Part shown: positions 28,950 to 38,054 of the stretch, piece by piece
How the letters are laid out: each line of letters starts with the position of its first letter
Position numbering within the stretch: the stretch's first letter is position 1
NCBI RefSeq assembly: GCF_027706145.1
Contig: NZ_JAQFWW010000001.1
Span: 1-64,000 of the forward strand
Source of the DNA: Bacillus changyiensis
GTDB lineage: Bacteria; Bacillota; Bacilli; Bacillales; Bacillaceae
DNA length: 64,000 bases
Direction: 5' to 3'
Position numbers and translations under genes: made by a program
The notes under the pieces: generated by a model
What the model was told of the DNA's origin: nothing
What the model saw: the letters and a program-made list of their open reading frames with translations, nothing else
Database searches by the model: none

Positions 28950-30305
28950 ATGGCAACCGTTGCTTTTCATACACTTGGCTGCAAAGTCAATCATTATGAG
29001 ACAGAGGCAATTTGGCAGCTCTTTAAAGAAAACGGCTATGAAAGAAAAGAATTTGAAAGTTTAGCAGACGTATACATCATTAATACGTGTACTGTTACAA
29101 ATACAGGCGATAAGAAAAGTCGTCAGGTCATCAGACGGGCAATTCGCCAAAACCCCGATGCTGTCATTTGTGTTACTGGGTGCTATGCGCAAACTTCTCC
29201 AGCGGAGATTATGGCGATTCCTGGAGTAGATATCGTTGTTGGTACACAGGATCGTGAAAAAATGCTCGACTATATTAAGCAATACCAAAAAGAAAGACAA
29301 CCGATTAACGGTGTTGGCAACATTATGAAAGCCAAAGTGTTTGAAGAGCTTGATGTTCCTGCATTTACCGATCGGACGCGGGCTTCTTTGAAAATCCAGG
29401 AAGGTTGCAACAACTTCTGCACGTTTTGTATCATTCCATGGGCACGAGGCTTGTTACGCTCACGTGATCCAGAAGCGGTCATCCGTCAGGCGCAGCAACT
29501 TGTTGATGCTGGTTATAAAGAAATCGTTCTTACCGGAATTCATACAGGCGGCTATGGAGAAGACATGAAAGATTATAACTTTGCACAGCTATTAAGAGAG
29601 TTGGATAGCCGTGTTAAAGGTCTGAAAAGGATTCGCATATCTTCAATTGAAGCAAGTCAAATTACGGATGAAGTGATCGAAGTGCTTGACCACTCTGATA
29701 AAATCGTCAGACATCTTCATATCCCTCTTCAGTCCGGTTCAAACAGTGTTTTAAAACGGATGAGAAGAAAATATACAATGGAATTTTTCGCTGACAGATT
29801 AACGAAACTCAAAAAAGCTCTTCCGGGTCTTGCTGTCACTTCTGATGTGATTGTCGGTTTTCCGGGTGAAACGGATGAAGAATTCATGGAGACCTATCGT
29901 TTCATTAAAGAGCATCAATTTTCTGAACTGCATGTTTTTCCATACAGTAAACGGACAGGAACTCCTGCCGCACGAATGGAAAACCAAGTTGATGAAAACT
30001 TGAAAAATGAACGCGTTCACCAACTTATTGCCCTTTCAGATCAGTTGGCAAAAGAGTATGCGTCAAATTATGAAGGTGATGTTCTGGAAATTATTCCCGA
30101 AGAGCCATTTACAGAAACCGGTGAAGACAACTTATTTGTCGGCTACACTGATAATTATATGAAAGTGGTTTTTGAAGGTTCTGAAGACCTAATCGGAAAA
30201 CTTGTTAAAGTGAAAATCGTAAAGGCGGGCTATCCGTATAATCAAGGACAATTCCTTAGAGTTTCTGGTGAAGATCATCACGAAAATATCCGCCTCACGT
30301 CTTAA
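28950..30305 (+). CDS. mtaB: MtaB, tRNA ms2t6A37 methylthiotransferase
   Basis: A 451-residue radical SAM methylthiotransferase that converts t6A to ms2t6A at tRNA position 37. The N-terminal UPF0004 domain carries HTLGCKVN, NTCTVTN and TGCYAQ (three cluster cysteines). The radical SAM CNNFCTFC is at ~151-158, and a C-terminal TRAM domain ends the protein. Last gene of the dnaK operon before the terminator. Confidence 0.95.
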   Translation: MATVAFHTLGCKVNHYETEAIWQLFKENGYERKEFESLADVYIINTCTVTNTGDKKSRQVIRRAIRQNPDAVICVTGCYAQTSPAEIMAIPGVDIVVGTQDREKMLDYIKQYQKERQPINGVGNIMKAKVFEELDVPAFTDRTRASLKIQEGCNNFCTFCIIPWARGLLRSRDPEAVIRQAQQLVDAGYKEIVLTGIHTGGYGEDMKDYNFAQLLRELDSRVKGLKRIRISSIEASQITDEVIEVLDHSDKIVRHLHIPLQSGSNSVLKRMRRKYTMEFFADRLTKLKKALPGLAVTSDVIVGFPGETDEEFMETYRFIKEHQFSELHVFPYSKRTGTPAARMENQVDENLKNERVHQLIALSDQLAKEYASNYEGDVLEIIPEEPFTETGEDNLFVGYTDNYMKVVFEGSEDLIGKLVKVKIVKAGYPYNQGQFLRVSGEDHHENIRLTS

Positions 30306-30309
30306 TTTT

Positions 30310-30346
30310 AAAAGCCGAGTCACATCAAGATGTGATTTGGCTTTTT
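30310..30346. terminator. Bidirectional terminator between mtaB and yqeW
   Basis: AAAGCC and AGTCACATC pair with GATGTGATT and GGCTTTTT; it serves both convergent genes. Confidence 0.85.
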
Positions 30347-30348
30347 GT

Positions 30349-31275
30349 CTAATTCCGCTTTGCGAAGAGGAACAAGATAAACGAATGAAACAGATTGGTC
30401 AATGGCAAAAAAAGAACGGCAGTTACGATGTTAAACACCAAGCTAAAATGTGCAATTTGTTGAGCTGGACTTGTGGAAAGGCTAGAAATAAATTCAGTTA
30501 AAGACGAAAGAATAGGGTAAATGGCCAACACGCCAATAACATTAAAGATAACATGGGCATAAGCTGTTTGTTTAGCGGCTGTACCACCCTTGACAGCAGC
30601 CATTACTGCTGTGATGCATGTCCCGATATTAGAACCGAGCACGACACTCATAGCTTGCGTCAAGCCAATGACCCCTTGATCCATAAAACTCATCAAGATC
30701 CCAACACAGGCAGAACTGGAATGGATCAAAGCCGTCAACAATGTCCCAACGATTAAAGCATAAAATGATGAATGTTCAACAAGATGAACAATATATGCGC
30801 CTGAATCAAGATTTGATAATGGAATGGCAAGATGACTAAAACCTTGAATACAGAAAAAAATAATGCTTAAGCCGATCAAACTAACACCCAAGTGGTGAAA
30901 AGGGTGTTTTCTTGTGATCCACAAAACAATTCCAACTGTAAAAAGAGTGAAAATGAGAAATTCTAGTTTGATAGCTAAAAATTCTGTTGTAAATGTAGAT
31001 CCAATGTTTGTCCCCAAAATCAGCGGAATGGAACGTTTAAACGATAATGCCCCAACACTGACAAAGCCAATAACAATAACCATAAATGCTGAACTGCTTT
31101 GTAAAATTCCAGTAAAAATAATGCTAACAAGAAAAGCTTTTAATGGATGATCCGTAAAAAAAAGTAGTCGTTTTTCAATCGTTTCAAATGTTAAAGAAAA
31201 CAAACCTTTTCGTAACATACCCATACCCGTAAGAAAAAAAATAATCAAAAATAGAAATAATATAAAAATGATCAT
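30349..31275 (-). CDS. yqeW: YqeW, Na/Pi-cotransporter family membrane protein
   Basis: A 308-residue polytopic protein with two inverted repeats typical of the NptA/PhoU-less cotransporter family: ILQSSSAFMV with GTNIGST, and LIHSSSACVG with GSNIGTC. About eight hydrophobic segments are visible. Phosphate or related anion transport is inferred. The strong GGAGGGGGTG lies about 19 bases before the ATG at 31275, farther than normal, and no better in-frame start was found. Confidence 0.88.
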   Translation of the reverse strand: MIIFILFLFLIIFFLTGMGMLRKGLFSLTFETIEKRLLFFTDHPLKAFLVSIIFTGILQSSSAFMVIVIGFVSVGALSFKRSIPLILGTNIGSTFTTEFLAIKLEFLIFTLFTVGIVLWITRKHPFHHLGVSLIGLSIIFFCIQGFSHLAIPLSNLDSGAYIVHLVEHSSFYALIVGTLLTALIHSSSACVGILMSFMDQGVIGLTQAMSVVLGSNIGTCITAVMAAVKGGTAAKQTAYAHVIFNVIGVLAIYPILSSLTEFISSLSTSPAQQIAHFSLVFNIVTAVLFLPLTNLFHSFILFLFAKRN

Positions 31276-31359
31276 CAGATTGTGGAGACACCCCCTCCAA
31301 TAAATTTATATAGACAAGCTTGCAAACTAATGACAAAAACATAAAACAACCTTGTTTGG

Positions 31360-31388
31360 TTGACCTTACCGAAAGCTTATATTATAAT
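31360..31388 (+). promoter_or_regulatory. SigA promoter of rpsU-yqeY
   Basis: TTGACC, 17 bases, TATAAT; about 73 bases before the rpsU ATG. Confidence 0.8.
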
Positions 31389-31461
31389 GTCAAAGTACAT
31401 GTATTAATGTATGTCTTTTTTTAAAGCAGTCGATTGGTGTATTCGGAGGGAGGGAAAGAGA

Positions 31462-31635
31462 ATGTCAAAAACGGTCGTTAGAAAAAACGAATCGCTTGAA
31501 GATGCTCTTCGTCGCTTCAAACGCAGTGTATCAAAGACAGGTACTTTGCAAGAAGCAAGAAAGCGTGAATTTTACGAAAAACCTAGTGTAAGACGTAAGA
31601 AAAAGTCTGAAGCTGCAAGAAAGCGCAAATTCTAA
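31462..31635 (+). CDS. rpsU: 30S ribosomal protein S21
   Basis: A 57-residue basic protein ([19 protein letters not shown] ... ending in [12 protein letters not shown]). S21 sits near the mRNA exit of the 30S platform. The ATG is preceded by GGAGGGAGG; a longer in-frame reading from 31411 is unconserved. Co-transcribed with yqeY 14 bases later. Confidence 0.97.
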   Translation: MSKTVVRKNESLEDALRRFKRSVSKTGTLQEARKREFYEKPSVRRKKKSEAARKRKF

Positions 31636-31649
31636 AAGAGGGTGGATTT

Positions 31650-32096
31650 ATGAGTCTTCTTGAGCGACTAAATCAAGATATGAAGCTCTATATGAAAAGC
31701 CGGGAGAAAGACAAACTGACTGTCGTTCGAATGGTGAAGGCTTCGCTTCAAAACGAAGCAATCAAGCTTAAGAAAGACAGGCTGACCGATGATGAGGAAC
31801 TGACTGTTCTTTCTCGTGAATTAAAGCAGCGTAAAGACTCCCTCCATGAATTTTCAAACGCTAATCGTTCAGATTTAGTAGATAAAGTTCAAAAAGAGTT
31901 AGACATTTTGGAAGCTTATATGCCTGAACAACTGACAGAAGAAGAGCTGTCTGAGATTGTTAATGAAACGATTGCTGAAATCGGTGCCGCTTCAAAAGCG
32001 GATATGGGTAAAGTGATGACAGCTATCATGCCAAAGGTTAAAGGTAAGGCGGATGGATCTCTCGTCAATAAGCTTGTCAGCAAACAACTGTCTTAA
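31650..32096 (+). CDS. yqeY: YqeY, GatB/YqeY-domain protein
   Basis: A 148-residue helical protein homologous to the tRNA-binding tail domain of GatB, with [30 protein letters not shown] and [22 protein letters not shown] role in tRNA-dependent amidation or tRNA binding is inferred from the family. Terminator directly after. Confidence 0.92.
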   Translation: MSLLERLNQDMKLYMKSREKDKLTVVRMVKASLQNEAIKLKKDRLTDDEELTVLSRELKQRKDSLHEFSNANRSDLVDKVQKELDILEAYMPEQLTEEELSEIVNETIAEIGAASKADMGKVMTAIMPKVKGKADGSLVNKLVSKQLS

Positions 32097-32099
32097 AGA

Positions 32100-32134
32100 A
32101 AAAGACATCTTTCAAAACGAAAGGTGTCTTTTTT
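32100..32134 (+). terminator. Terminator after yqeY
   Basis: AAGACATCTTT / AAGGTGTCTT stem and a run of T. Confidence 0.8.
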
Positions 32135-32147
32135 ATATCTGGTATGT

Positions 32148-32174
32148 TGAAACCTTTGATACATTTGTTACGTA
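32148..32174 (+). promoter_or_regulatory. SigW-type promoter of yqeZ-floA-yqfB
   Basis: TGAAAC (32148-32153), 17 bases beginning CTTT, then CGTA (32171-32174), matching the ECF sigma-W pattern. SigW control of this operon is established in B. subtilis. Confidence 0.8.
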
Positions 32175-32214
32175 TATATGGTTAATGATAATGTGGAAGG
32201 AGGGTGTTAAGTCC

Positions 32215-33534
32215 TTGTTACTGAAAAAAATAAAATTGTCAGTTGCCCTCATATGTGGTTTTGGATTATTCTTATTATTAGGAGTTCATTTGACCGTAAA
32301 GGCAGAAGAGAATACGGTATATGTGATTCCGGTTGAAGAAACGGTGGAAAAGGGACTTTCTAAATTTCTTGAGCGTTCTTTTCAGGAAGCCAAAGAAATG
32401 AAGGCAAAGCACATTATACTTGATATCAATACTCCAGGCGGAGCCGTCGATGCAGCATTGAAAATTGCTGACACGATACATAACTCCGACATTCCTGTGA
32501 CGGCTTATGTCAATCGGAGGGCTCTTTCTGCCGGTGCATACCTTGCATTAAATGCGGATGATATCTATATGGCGCCAGGTGGAAAAATGGGAGCTGCTGC
32601 CATCATCGACACACAAGGAAATGCGGCGGACAAAAAGGCAGAATCATTGTGGCTAGCGGAAATGGAAGACGCTGCTAAAAAGAATGGTCGCGATCCAAAG
32701 TATGCACTTGCGATGGCTGATGCTGATGTCGATGCCAAAGATGTCGGTGCTCCTAAGGGTGAACTATTAACGTTAAGTCCTGATAAGGCTCTTAAAGTTG
32801 GTTATTCAGAAGGTACTGTTTCAAATCTTGATGATCTTTTGAAAAAATTGAAACTTCAAGATGCCAAAGTAGAGCACACCGAGGTTAGCTTTGCCGAAAA
32901 AGTAGCGCGTTTTATTACACACCCTGTTGTGGTCCCGATTTTGCTTTCAATCGGAAGTCTCGGCCTAGTTGTCGAACTTTATTCACCGGGGTTTGGAATA
33001 CCGGGTTTCATGGGTCTTTCAGCGCTGATGTTGTTTTTTTATGGTCATCTCGTAGCAGGACTTGCGGGAATGGAAACGCTCCTTCTATTTATCACAGGGA
33101 TCATTCTGATTATTTTAGAATTTTTTGTACCGGGTGGAATTGTCGGGATTATCGGTATCATTGCTGTTATTGCGAGTCTCTTTCTAGCTTCAGGTAGTTT
33201 CACGGATATGGCCATCTCCATTTTGATTGCAATTGCTGTCTCTGTTGCAGCATCCATACTATTGACAAGGGTGTTGGGGAAGCGAATGAACTTTTTTAAA
33301 AAATTGATCTTAACCGATTCTACAAATTCAGAAAGCGGCTATATTTCTAATGAAACCCGTCATGATTTAATCGGTCAAATTGGAATTACTTTTACACCGC
33401 TTAGACCGTCAGGAACGGTCATCATTGGGGACGAACGGCTCGACGTCGTTTCCGAAGGCTCTTTCACCGCAAAAGACAAAAAAGTGAAAGTGGTGAAAGT
33501 AGAAGGTTCACGTATTGTTGTAAGAGAAATTTAA
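32215..33534 (+). CDS. yqeZ: YqeZ, NfeD-like membrane serine protease
   Basis: About 439 residues. Signal or anchor segment (~5-27), a ClpP-like periplasmic-side protease domain ([13 protein letters not shown]; catalytic Ser in [20 protein letters not shown]), four to five membrane spans (~235-350) and a C-terminal OB-fold NfeD domain ([18 protein letters not shown]). Partner of the flotillin FloA in membrane microdomains. The TTG at 32215 is the best start after AAGGAGGGTG; upstream residues are unconserved. Confidence 0.87.
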   Translation: MLLKKIKLSVALICGFGLFLLLGVHLTVKAEENTVYVIPVEETVEKGLSKFLERSFQEAKEMKAKHIILDINTPGGAVDAALKIADTIHNSDIPVTAYVNRRALSAGAYLALNADDIYMAPGGKMGAAAIIDTQGNAADKKAESLWLAEMEDAAKKNGRDPKYALAMADADVDAKDVGAPKGELLTLSPDKALKVGYSEGTVSNLDDLLKKLKLQDAKVEHTEVSFAEKVARFITHPVVVPILLSIGSLGLVVELYSPGFGIPGFMGLSALMLFFYGHLVAGLAGMETLLLFITGIILIILEFFVPGGIVGIIGIIAVIASLFLASGSFTDMAISILIAIAVSVAASILLTRVLGKRMNFFKKLILTDSTNSESGYISNETRHDLIGQIGITFTPLRPSGTVIIGDERLDVVSEGSFTAKDKKVKVVKVEGSRIVVREI

Positions 33535-33560
33535 ATCAACTATTTAGGAGGAATCAGACT

Positions 33561-34553
33561 ATGGATTCGTCAACTTTGCTACTTTTAGTGATGATAGCAG
33601 CAGGAATCATTGTATTGGCCGTCTTTTTCACTTTCGTTCCTGTTATGCTCTGGATCTCAGCATTAGCAGCAGGAGTCAAGATTAGCATTTTTACACTGAT
33701 TGGAATGAGGCTTCGCCGTGTTATTCCAAATCGTGTTGTCAATCCGCTTATCAAATCACATAAAGCTGGATTAGATGTTTCCATTAACCAGCTTGAAAGC
33801 CACTACCTTGCTGGAGGAAATGTTGACAGAGTTGTTAATGCACTAATTGCAGCCCATCGTGCCAACATTGAATTAACATTTGCCAGATGTGCAGCAATTG
33901 ATTTAGCAGGCCGCGATGTTCTTGAAGCTGTGCAAATGAGCGTTAATCCCAAAGTAATTGAAACACCGTTTATTGCCGGTGTAGCTATGGATGGTATTGA
34001 GGTAAAAGCAAAAGCAAGAATTACAGTACGTGCCAACATTGACAGACTTGTCGGGGGAGCTGGAGAGGAAACGATTATTGCCCGTGTAGGTGAAGGGATC
34101 GTATCAACAATCGGTTCATCTACTAACCATAAAAAAGTCCTTGAAAACCCAGATATGATTTCACAAACCGTGTTGAGCAAAGGCTTAGATTCAGGTACAG
34201 CATTTGAAATTCTGTCGATTGATATCGCTGATGTGGACATCGGCAAAAACATCGGAGCCATTCTTCAGACTGACCAAGCTGAAGCGGACAAAAATATCGC
34301 ACAAGCCAAAGCGGAAGAGCGCCGTGCGATGGCGGTTGCACAAGAGCAAGAAATGCGTGCCCGTGTAGAAGAAATGCGCGCTAAAGTAGTAGAAGCCGAG
34401 GCAGAAGTACCACTTGCTATGTCTGAAGCACTCCGCGGTGGAAATATCGGTGTCATGGATTACCTCAATTTTAAAAATATTGATGCTGACACAGATATGC
34501 GCGATTCATTCGGAAAACTGACAAAAGACCAGTCTGAAGACGATCATAAATAA
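33561..34553 (+). CDS. floA: FloA, flotillin-like lipid-raft protein
   Basis: A 330-residue flotillin. A membrane hairpin (~5-45) leads into a SPFH-like domain ([19 protein letters not shown] ... [15 protein letters not shown]) and an Ala/Glu-rich coiled coil ([19 protein letters not shown]) that mediates oligomerisation. FloA organises functional membrane microdomains and cell-wall synthesis. GGAGGAAT upstream; cotranscribed with yqeZ. Confidence 0.95.
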   Translation: MDSSTLLLLVMIAAGIIVLAVFFTFVPVMLWISALAAGVKISIFTLIGMRLRRVIPNRVVNPLIKSHKAGLDVSINQLESHYLAGGNVDRVVNALIAAHRANIELTFARCAAIDLAGRDVLEAVQMSVNPKVIETPFIAGVAMDGIEVKAKARITVRANIDRLVGGAGEETIIARVGEGIVSTIGSSTNHKKVLENPDMISQTVLSKGLDSGTAFEILSIDIADVDIGKNIGAILQTDQAEADKNIAQAKAEERRAMAVAQEQEMRARVEEMRAKVVEAEAEVPLAMSEALRGGNIGVMDYLNFKNIDADTDMRDSFGKLTKDQSEDDHK

Positions 34554-34584
34554 ACAAGCCCCTGATTAAAAGGAGGGAGCTAAA

Positions 34585-35028
34585 TTGTTAGACTTCATTT
34601 TAGACAACCCGATCATGATGGCCATTATTGTCGGGGCTATTTCTCTCATTTTCAACCGTATAGGGAAAAATGATGAAGAAGAACAAAACAAGAAAACTTC
34701 TGCGAAATCTAAAACACAAGCGCAAAAGCCAAAACCAAAACGTCAGCAGAAACAAGATGATAAACCTTCGTTACAATCAGTAACGAAACAGCAAACAGTA
34801 GACGTGATGGCTGAGCTGAACAGAATCAAGACAGATGCAGAACGGTCTCTACCTGCTGTTAAGCGAGAGATCAAAAAACAAAGCCATTCTTTGCAGGTTA
34901 AAGAGAATCAAAAATTGCTCAAAATGAATAAAAATACTGTTGTTCAAGGCATTGTTTTTGGAGAGGTATTCGGTCCTCCTCGCTCCAAAAAACTGCATTA
35001 TACGATGAGGCGCCGTTCTAAACATTAA
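34585..35028 (+). CDS. yqfB: YqfB, membrane-anchored basic protein of the flotillin operon
   Basis: A 147-residue protein with an N-terminal membrane segment (MLDFILDNPIMMAIIVGAI), a long Lys/Gln-rich disordered stretch (~30-75), a helical part (DVMAELNRIKTDAERS) and a conserved end GIVFGEVFGPPRSKKL. TTG start with AGGAGGG. Function unknown; its position with yqeZ-floA suggests a role in membrane microdomains. Confidence 0.85.
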   Translation: MLDFILDNPIMMAIIVGAISLIFNRIGKNDEEEQNKKTSAKSKTQAQKPKPKRQQKQDDKPSLQSVTKQQTVDVMAELNRIKTDAERSLPAVKREIKKQSHSLQVKENQKLLKMNKNTVVQGIVFGEVFGPPRSKKLHYTMRRRSKH

Positions 35029-35032
35029 CACA

Positions 35033-35084
35033 TTACTGGGCTCAGGTTCCACAGTTCATAGGGAACCTGAGCCCAATGTTTTTG
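35033..35084 (+). terminator. Strong terminator after yqfB
   Basis: TGGGCTCAGGTTCC pairs with GGGAACCTGAGCCCA, followed by GTTTTTGTTTT. Confidence 0.9.
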
Positions 35085-35180
35085 TTTTGTTGGATATGGG
35101 GTCAACCAGTGCGAGGTTACAATAATCGTTTTCATTAGATCACTCCAATTATTTATTCGAAGTGATGTCGAGTCGGCTGT

Positions 35181-35448
35181 TCAATATTGACATTGAAGAC
35201 CTTCTATAACGCTATAACGTAGTACAAACACTCCCAACGCACAAACGAGCAATGAAATTATCACGTCTACCCTCACGTTAAACTTGAATAAGATCGGTCC
35301 CAGTTTATTGATCTTTTTAAGTCCGCTCTACAATCATTTCTAAGTCATACTTCTTGACAACATCTTTAATCCGCGATTGGCCTCATCTTGTGACATAGCA
35401 TTAATTCCTAGTAAACTGATTTGATTTAGAGAGTGTTTGAATTAGCAT
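35181..35448 (-). pseudogene. Degraded reading frame between yqfB and yqfC
   Basis: Within the 440-base gap the minus strand carries coding-like pieces in shifting frames. An ATG at 35448 with GGAG upstream gives MLIQTLS. After a shift come SLNQISLLGINAMSQDEANR, then RIKDVVKKYDLEMIVERT, then, after a stop, GLKKINKLGPILFKFNVRV with a hydrophobic tail. Read together these look like one or two small proteins broken by at least two frameshifts and one stop. Family not recognised. The rest of the gap (35085-35180, 35449-35525) holds nothing recognised. Confidence 0.4.
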
Positions 35449-35525
35449 GTTATGAACTCCTATAGAATAAGAATATTATAGATGATTTAAATCTAAAGCC
35501 ATCTAAGAGGAAAGGGGGTTCTTTG

Positions 35526-35804
35526 GTGAAAAGAAAAAACCGCATGAGAGAGTGGCTGACAAGAACATTGGAAGTTCCCCCTGACGTTATGATGGATCTT
35601 CCGAGAATAACAATGATTGGGAGGCTACATATATATATTGAAAATCACAAAGGGCTCCTGATGTTCAGTGATCGTGAAGTAAGGCTGATGCTAAAACAGG
35701 GACAATGTATTATACAAGGAAAAGACTTTGTGATTAAGACGATTTTGCCTGAAGAAATTTTGCTTGAAGGAACAATTGAACTTGTTCGCTATATCGAGTC
35801 ATAG
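35526..35804 (+). CDS. yqfC: YqfC, sporulation protein
   Basis: A 92-residue protein of the YqfC/YabP-like sporulation family: REWLTRTLEVPPDVMMDLPRI, then the beta-rich IENHKGLLMFSDREVRLMLKQG and FVIKTILPEEILLEG. The GTG at 35526 is preferred to TTG 35523 because AAAGGGGG lies seven bases upstream. Known SigE-dependent expression; forms a unit with yqfD. Confidence 0.9.
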   Translation: MKRKNRMREWLTRTLEVPPDVMMDLPRITMIGRLHIYIENHKGLLMFSDREVRLMLKQGQCIIQGKDFVIKTILPEEILLEGTIELVRYIES

Positions 35805-35819
35805 TTAGGGGGAAGTAGC

Positions 35820-37028
35820 GTGAAAAATAAATGGCTTTCTTTTTTTTCAGGAAAAGTACGGCTTCAAGTCATGGGAACGGGAATTGAACGTTTTTTAAAC
35901 GAATGCATCAGGCGCGGTATCCCACTGTTTGATGTAGAAAGAAAAGACCAGACCGTTTTTCTTTATATTCTGCTTTCAGATGTACATGCTTTCCGTAAGG
36001 CCATCAGGAATTTCGACTGCAAATGCCGCTTTTTGAAAAGAAAAGGGTTCCCTTTCTTGTTGCAAAAATCAAAACGAAACAGCGGTTTTACTTTAGGAAT
36101 TGCTGCTTTTTTCGTCATCATGTTTCTTCTTTCAAATATGATATGGAAAATCGATATTTCCGGGGCAAATCCGGAAACAGAGCATCAAATCAGGCAGGAA
36201 CTGAATCGAATTGGGGTTAAAAAGGGACGTTTACAGTTTTTAATGATGACACCGCAAAAAATTCAGCAATCCCTTACAAAAGAAGTGGAGAATATTACAT
36301 GGGTGGGTATCGAATTAAATGGGACAGCCCTTCACATGAAAGTGGTTGAGAAGAATGAACCGGAAAAAGAAAAAGGTATGGGTCCGAGGCATATTATCGC
36401 AAAAAAAGATGCAACAATTTCTAGCATGTTTGTCGAAAAAGGTGAACCACTTGTCACTGTTAACGAACATGTTAAGAAAGGTCAAAAGCTTGTTTCTGGG
36501 TTAATTGGCAATGAGGAGGATGAAGAAGAGGATAAACAAAAAGTTGGAGCCAAGGGGGAAATTTTTGGTGAAACATGGTACCGATCAACGGTAACGGTTC
36601 CTCTTGAGACATCATTTGATGTTTTTACGGGTAAAGTAAAGACAAGGCACAAGCTCTCTAGCGGTTTTTTATCTGTGCCTTTTTGGGGTTTTTCCTTTAA
36701 AGAAGAAAAGCTCTCTAATCCAAAAACAGAAACGGAAGAACATCCGCTTCATTTCTTCAAATTTACACTTCCTTTCACATATGTAAAGGAAACAACAAGG
36801 GAAAGCGAAAAAGTTAAGAGAGTTTACACAAAAAAAGAAGCAGCACAAGAAGCGATCAAAATGGGAAAACAAGATGTGCGAAAAAAAATTGGTAATGACG
36901 GAGAGGTTATCAGTGAAAAAGTTTTGCACGAAACGAGTGAGAATGGTAAAGTTAAATTGATCATCCTTTACCAAGTTATTGAAGACATTGTTCAAACAAC
37001 ACCAATTGTTCAGGAGACTAAAGAATGA
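35820..37028 (+). CDS. yqfD: YqfD, sporulation protein
   Basis: A 402-residue protein of the YqfD family. The N-terminal soluble part (GIERFLNECIRRGIPLFDV) precedes a single membrane span (~88-108), then a POTRA-like segment (VGIELNGTALHMKVVEKNEP) and a long extracytoplasmic domain. The GTG start follows GGGGAAG. It overlaps phoH by four bases. Mother-cell sporulation role, mechanism unknown. Confidence 0.9.
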   Translation: MKNKWLSFFSGKVRLQVMGTGIERFLNECIRRGIPLFDVERKDQTVFLYILLSDVHAFRKAIRNFDCKCRFLKRKGFPFLLQKSKRNSGFTLGIAAFFVIMFLLSNMIWKIDISGANPETEHQIRQELNRIGVKKGRLQFLMMTPQKIQQSLTKEVENITWVGIELNGTALHMKVVEKNEPEKEKGMGPRHIIAKKDATISSMFVEKGEPLVTVNEHVKKGQKLVSGLIGNEEDEEEDKQKVGAKGEIFGETWYRSTVTVPLETSFDVFTGKVKTRHKLSSGFLSVPFWGFSFKEEKLSNPKTETEEHPLHFFKFTLPFTYVKETTRESEKVKRVYTKKEAAQEAIKMGKQDVRKKIGNDGEVISEKVLHETSENGKVKLIILYQVIEDIVQTTPIVQETKE

Positions 37029-37984
37029 CAGAACACTTACTTGCGATTAATCAACAGTTGGAAGGTCCGAATGAAGCTCAAGCACTATTTGGAAATCAGG
37101 ATTCACATCTGAAAATGATGGAAGAAGAGCTGAATATTTCGATTATCACTAGGGGAGAAACTGTATATGTAACCGGTGATGAGGAAACTTTTCAAATTGT
37201 GGACAGCCTGCTTGCTTCCCTTTTACGTCTGATTCGCAAAGGAATTGAACTCTCAGAACGAGATGTCTTATATGCGATCAAGATGGCGAAGAGGCAAAAG
37301 CTAGAATTTTTTGAAAGTATGTATGAAGACGAAATTACCAAAAACGCCAAAGGTAAATCGATCCGTGTCAAAACTATGGGTCAAAGAGAATATATAGCTG
37401 CAATGAAAAGGCATGACTTAATCTTTGGCATCGGCCCAGCTGGAACCGGGAAAACCTATTTAGCTGTTGTAAAAGCCGTTCATGAACTGAAAAATGGGCA
37501 CGTTAAAAAGATCATTTTGACAAGACCAGCAGTTGAAGCGGGGGAAAGTCTCGGCTTTTTACCCGGTGATTTGAAAGAAAAAGTTGACCCCTATTTACGA
37601 CCTTTGTATGATGCTCTCTATGATGTGTTAGGAGCAGATCATACAGCACGGTTGCTTGAAAGGGGAACGATTGAAGTCGCACCGCTCGCTTATATGAGAG
37701 GTCGGACACTCGATGATGCTTTCGTCATTTTGGATGAAGCACAAAATACGACACCGGCACAAATGAAAATGTTTTTGACGAGATTAGGTTTTGGTTCTAA
37801 AATGGTTATTACAGGCGACATTACACAAGTTGATCTGCCAAAGGGAGTTGCGTCTGGACTTGCTGTTGCAAAAAATATGCTCCTTAATATCGACGGAATC
37901 TCAATTGTCGAATTGGATCAGACGGATGTCGTCAGACATCCCCTTGTCGCCCGAATCATTGAAGCATATGAGAAGACAAAATAA
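37025..37984 (+). CDS. phoH: PhoH-like ATPase (PhoL)
   Basis: A 319-residue protein. A KH-like N-terminal domain (~15-75) is followed by an ATPase with Walker A GIGPAGTGKTYLA (~137-149), Walker B FVILDEAQNT and VITGDITQVDLP. PhoH family members are linked to RNA metabolism and cluster with ybeY, as here. Start overlaps yqfD (ATGA). Confidence 0.92.
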   Translation: MTEHLLAINQQLEGPNEAQALFGNQDSHLKMMEEELNISIITRGETVYVTGDEETFQIVDSLLASLLRLIRKGIELSERDVLYAIKMAKRQKLEFFESMYEDEITKNAKGKSIRVKTMGQREYIAAMKRHDLIFGIGPAGTGKTYLAVVKAVHELKNGHVKKIILTRPAVEAGESLGFLPGDLKEKVDPYLRPLYDALYDVLGADHTARLLERGTIEVAPLAYMRGRTLDDAFVILDEAQNTTPAQMKMFLTRLGFGSKMVITGDITQVDLPKGVASGLAVAKNMLLNIDGISIVELDQTDVVRHPLVARIIEAYEKTK

Positions 37985-38054
37985 TTGGAATGACCCGATT
38001 GTTGCCCGCTATCGGGTCGTTTTTTAGTTTGTTGCCGGAAAAGAGGTGTTTGAT

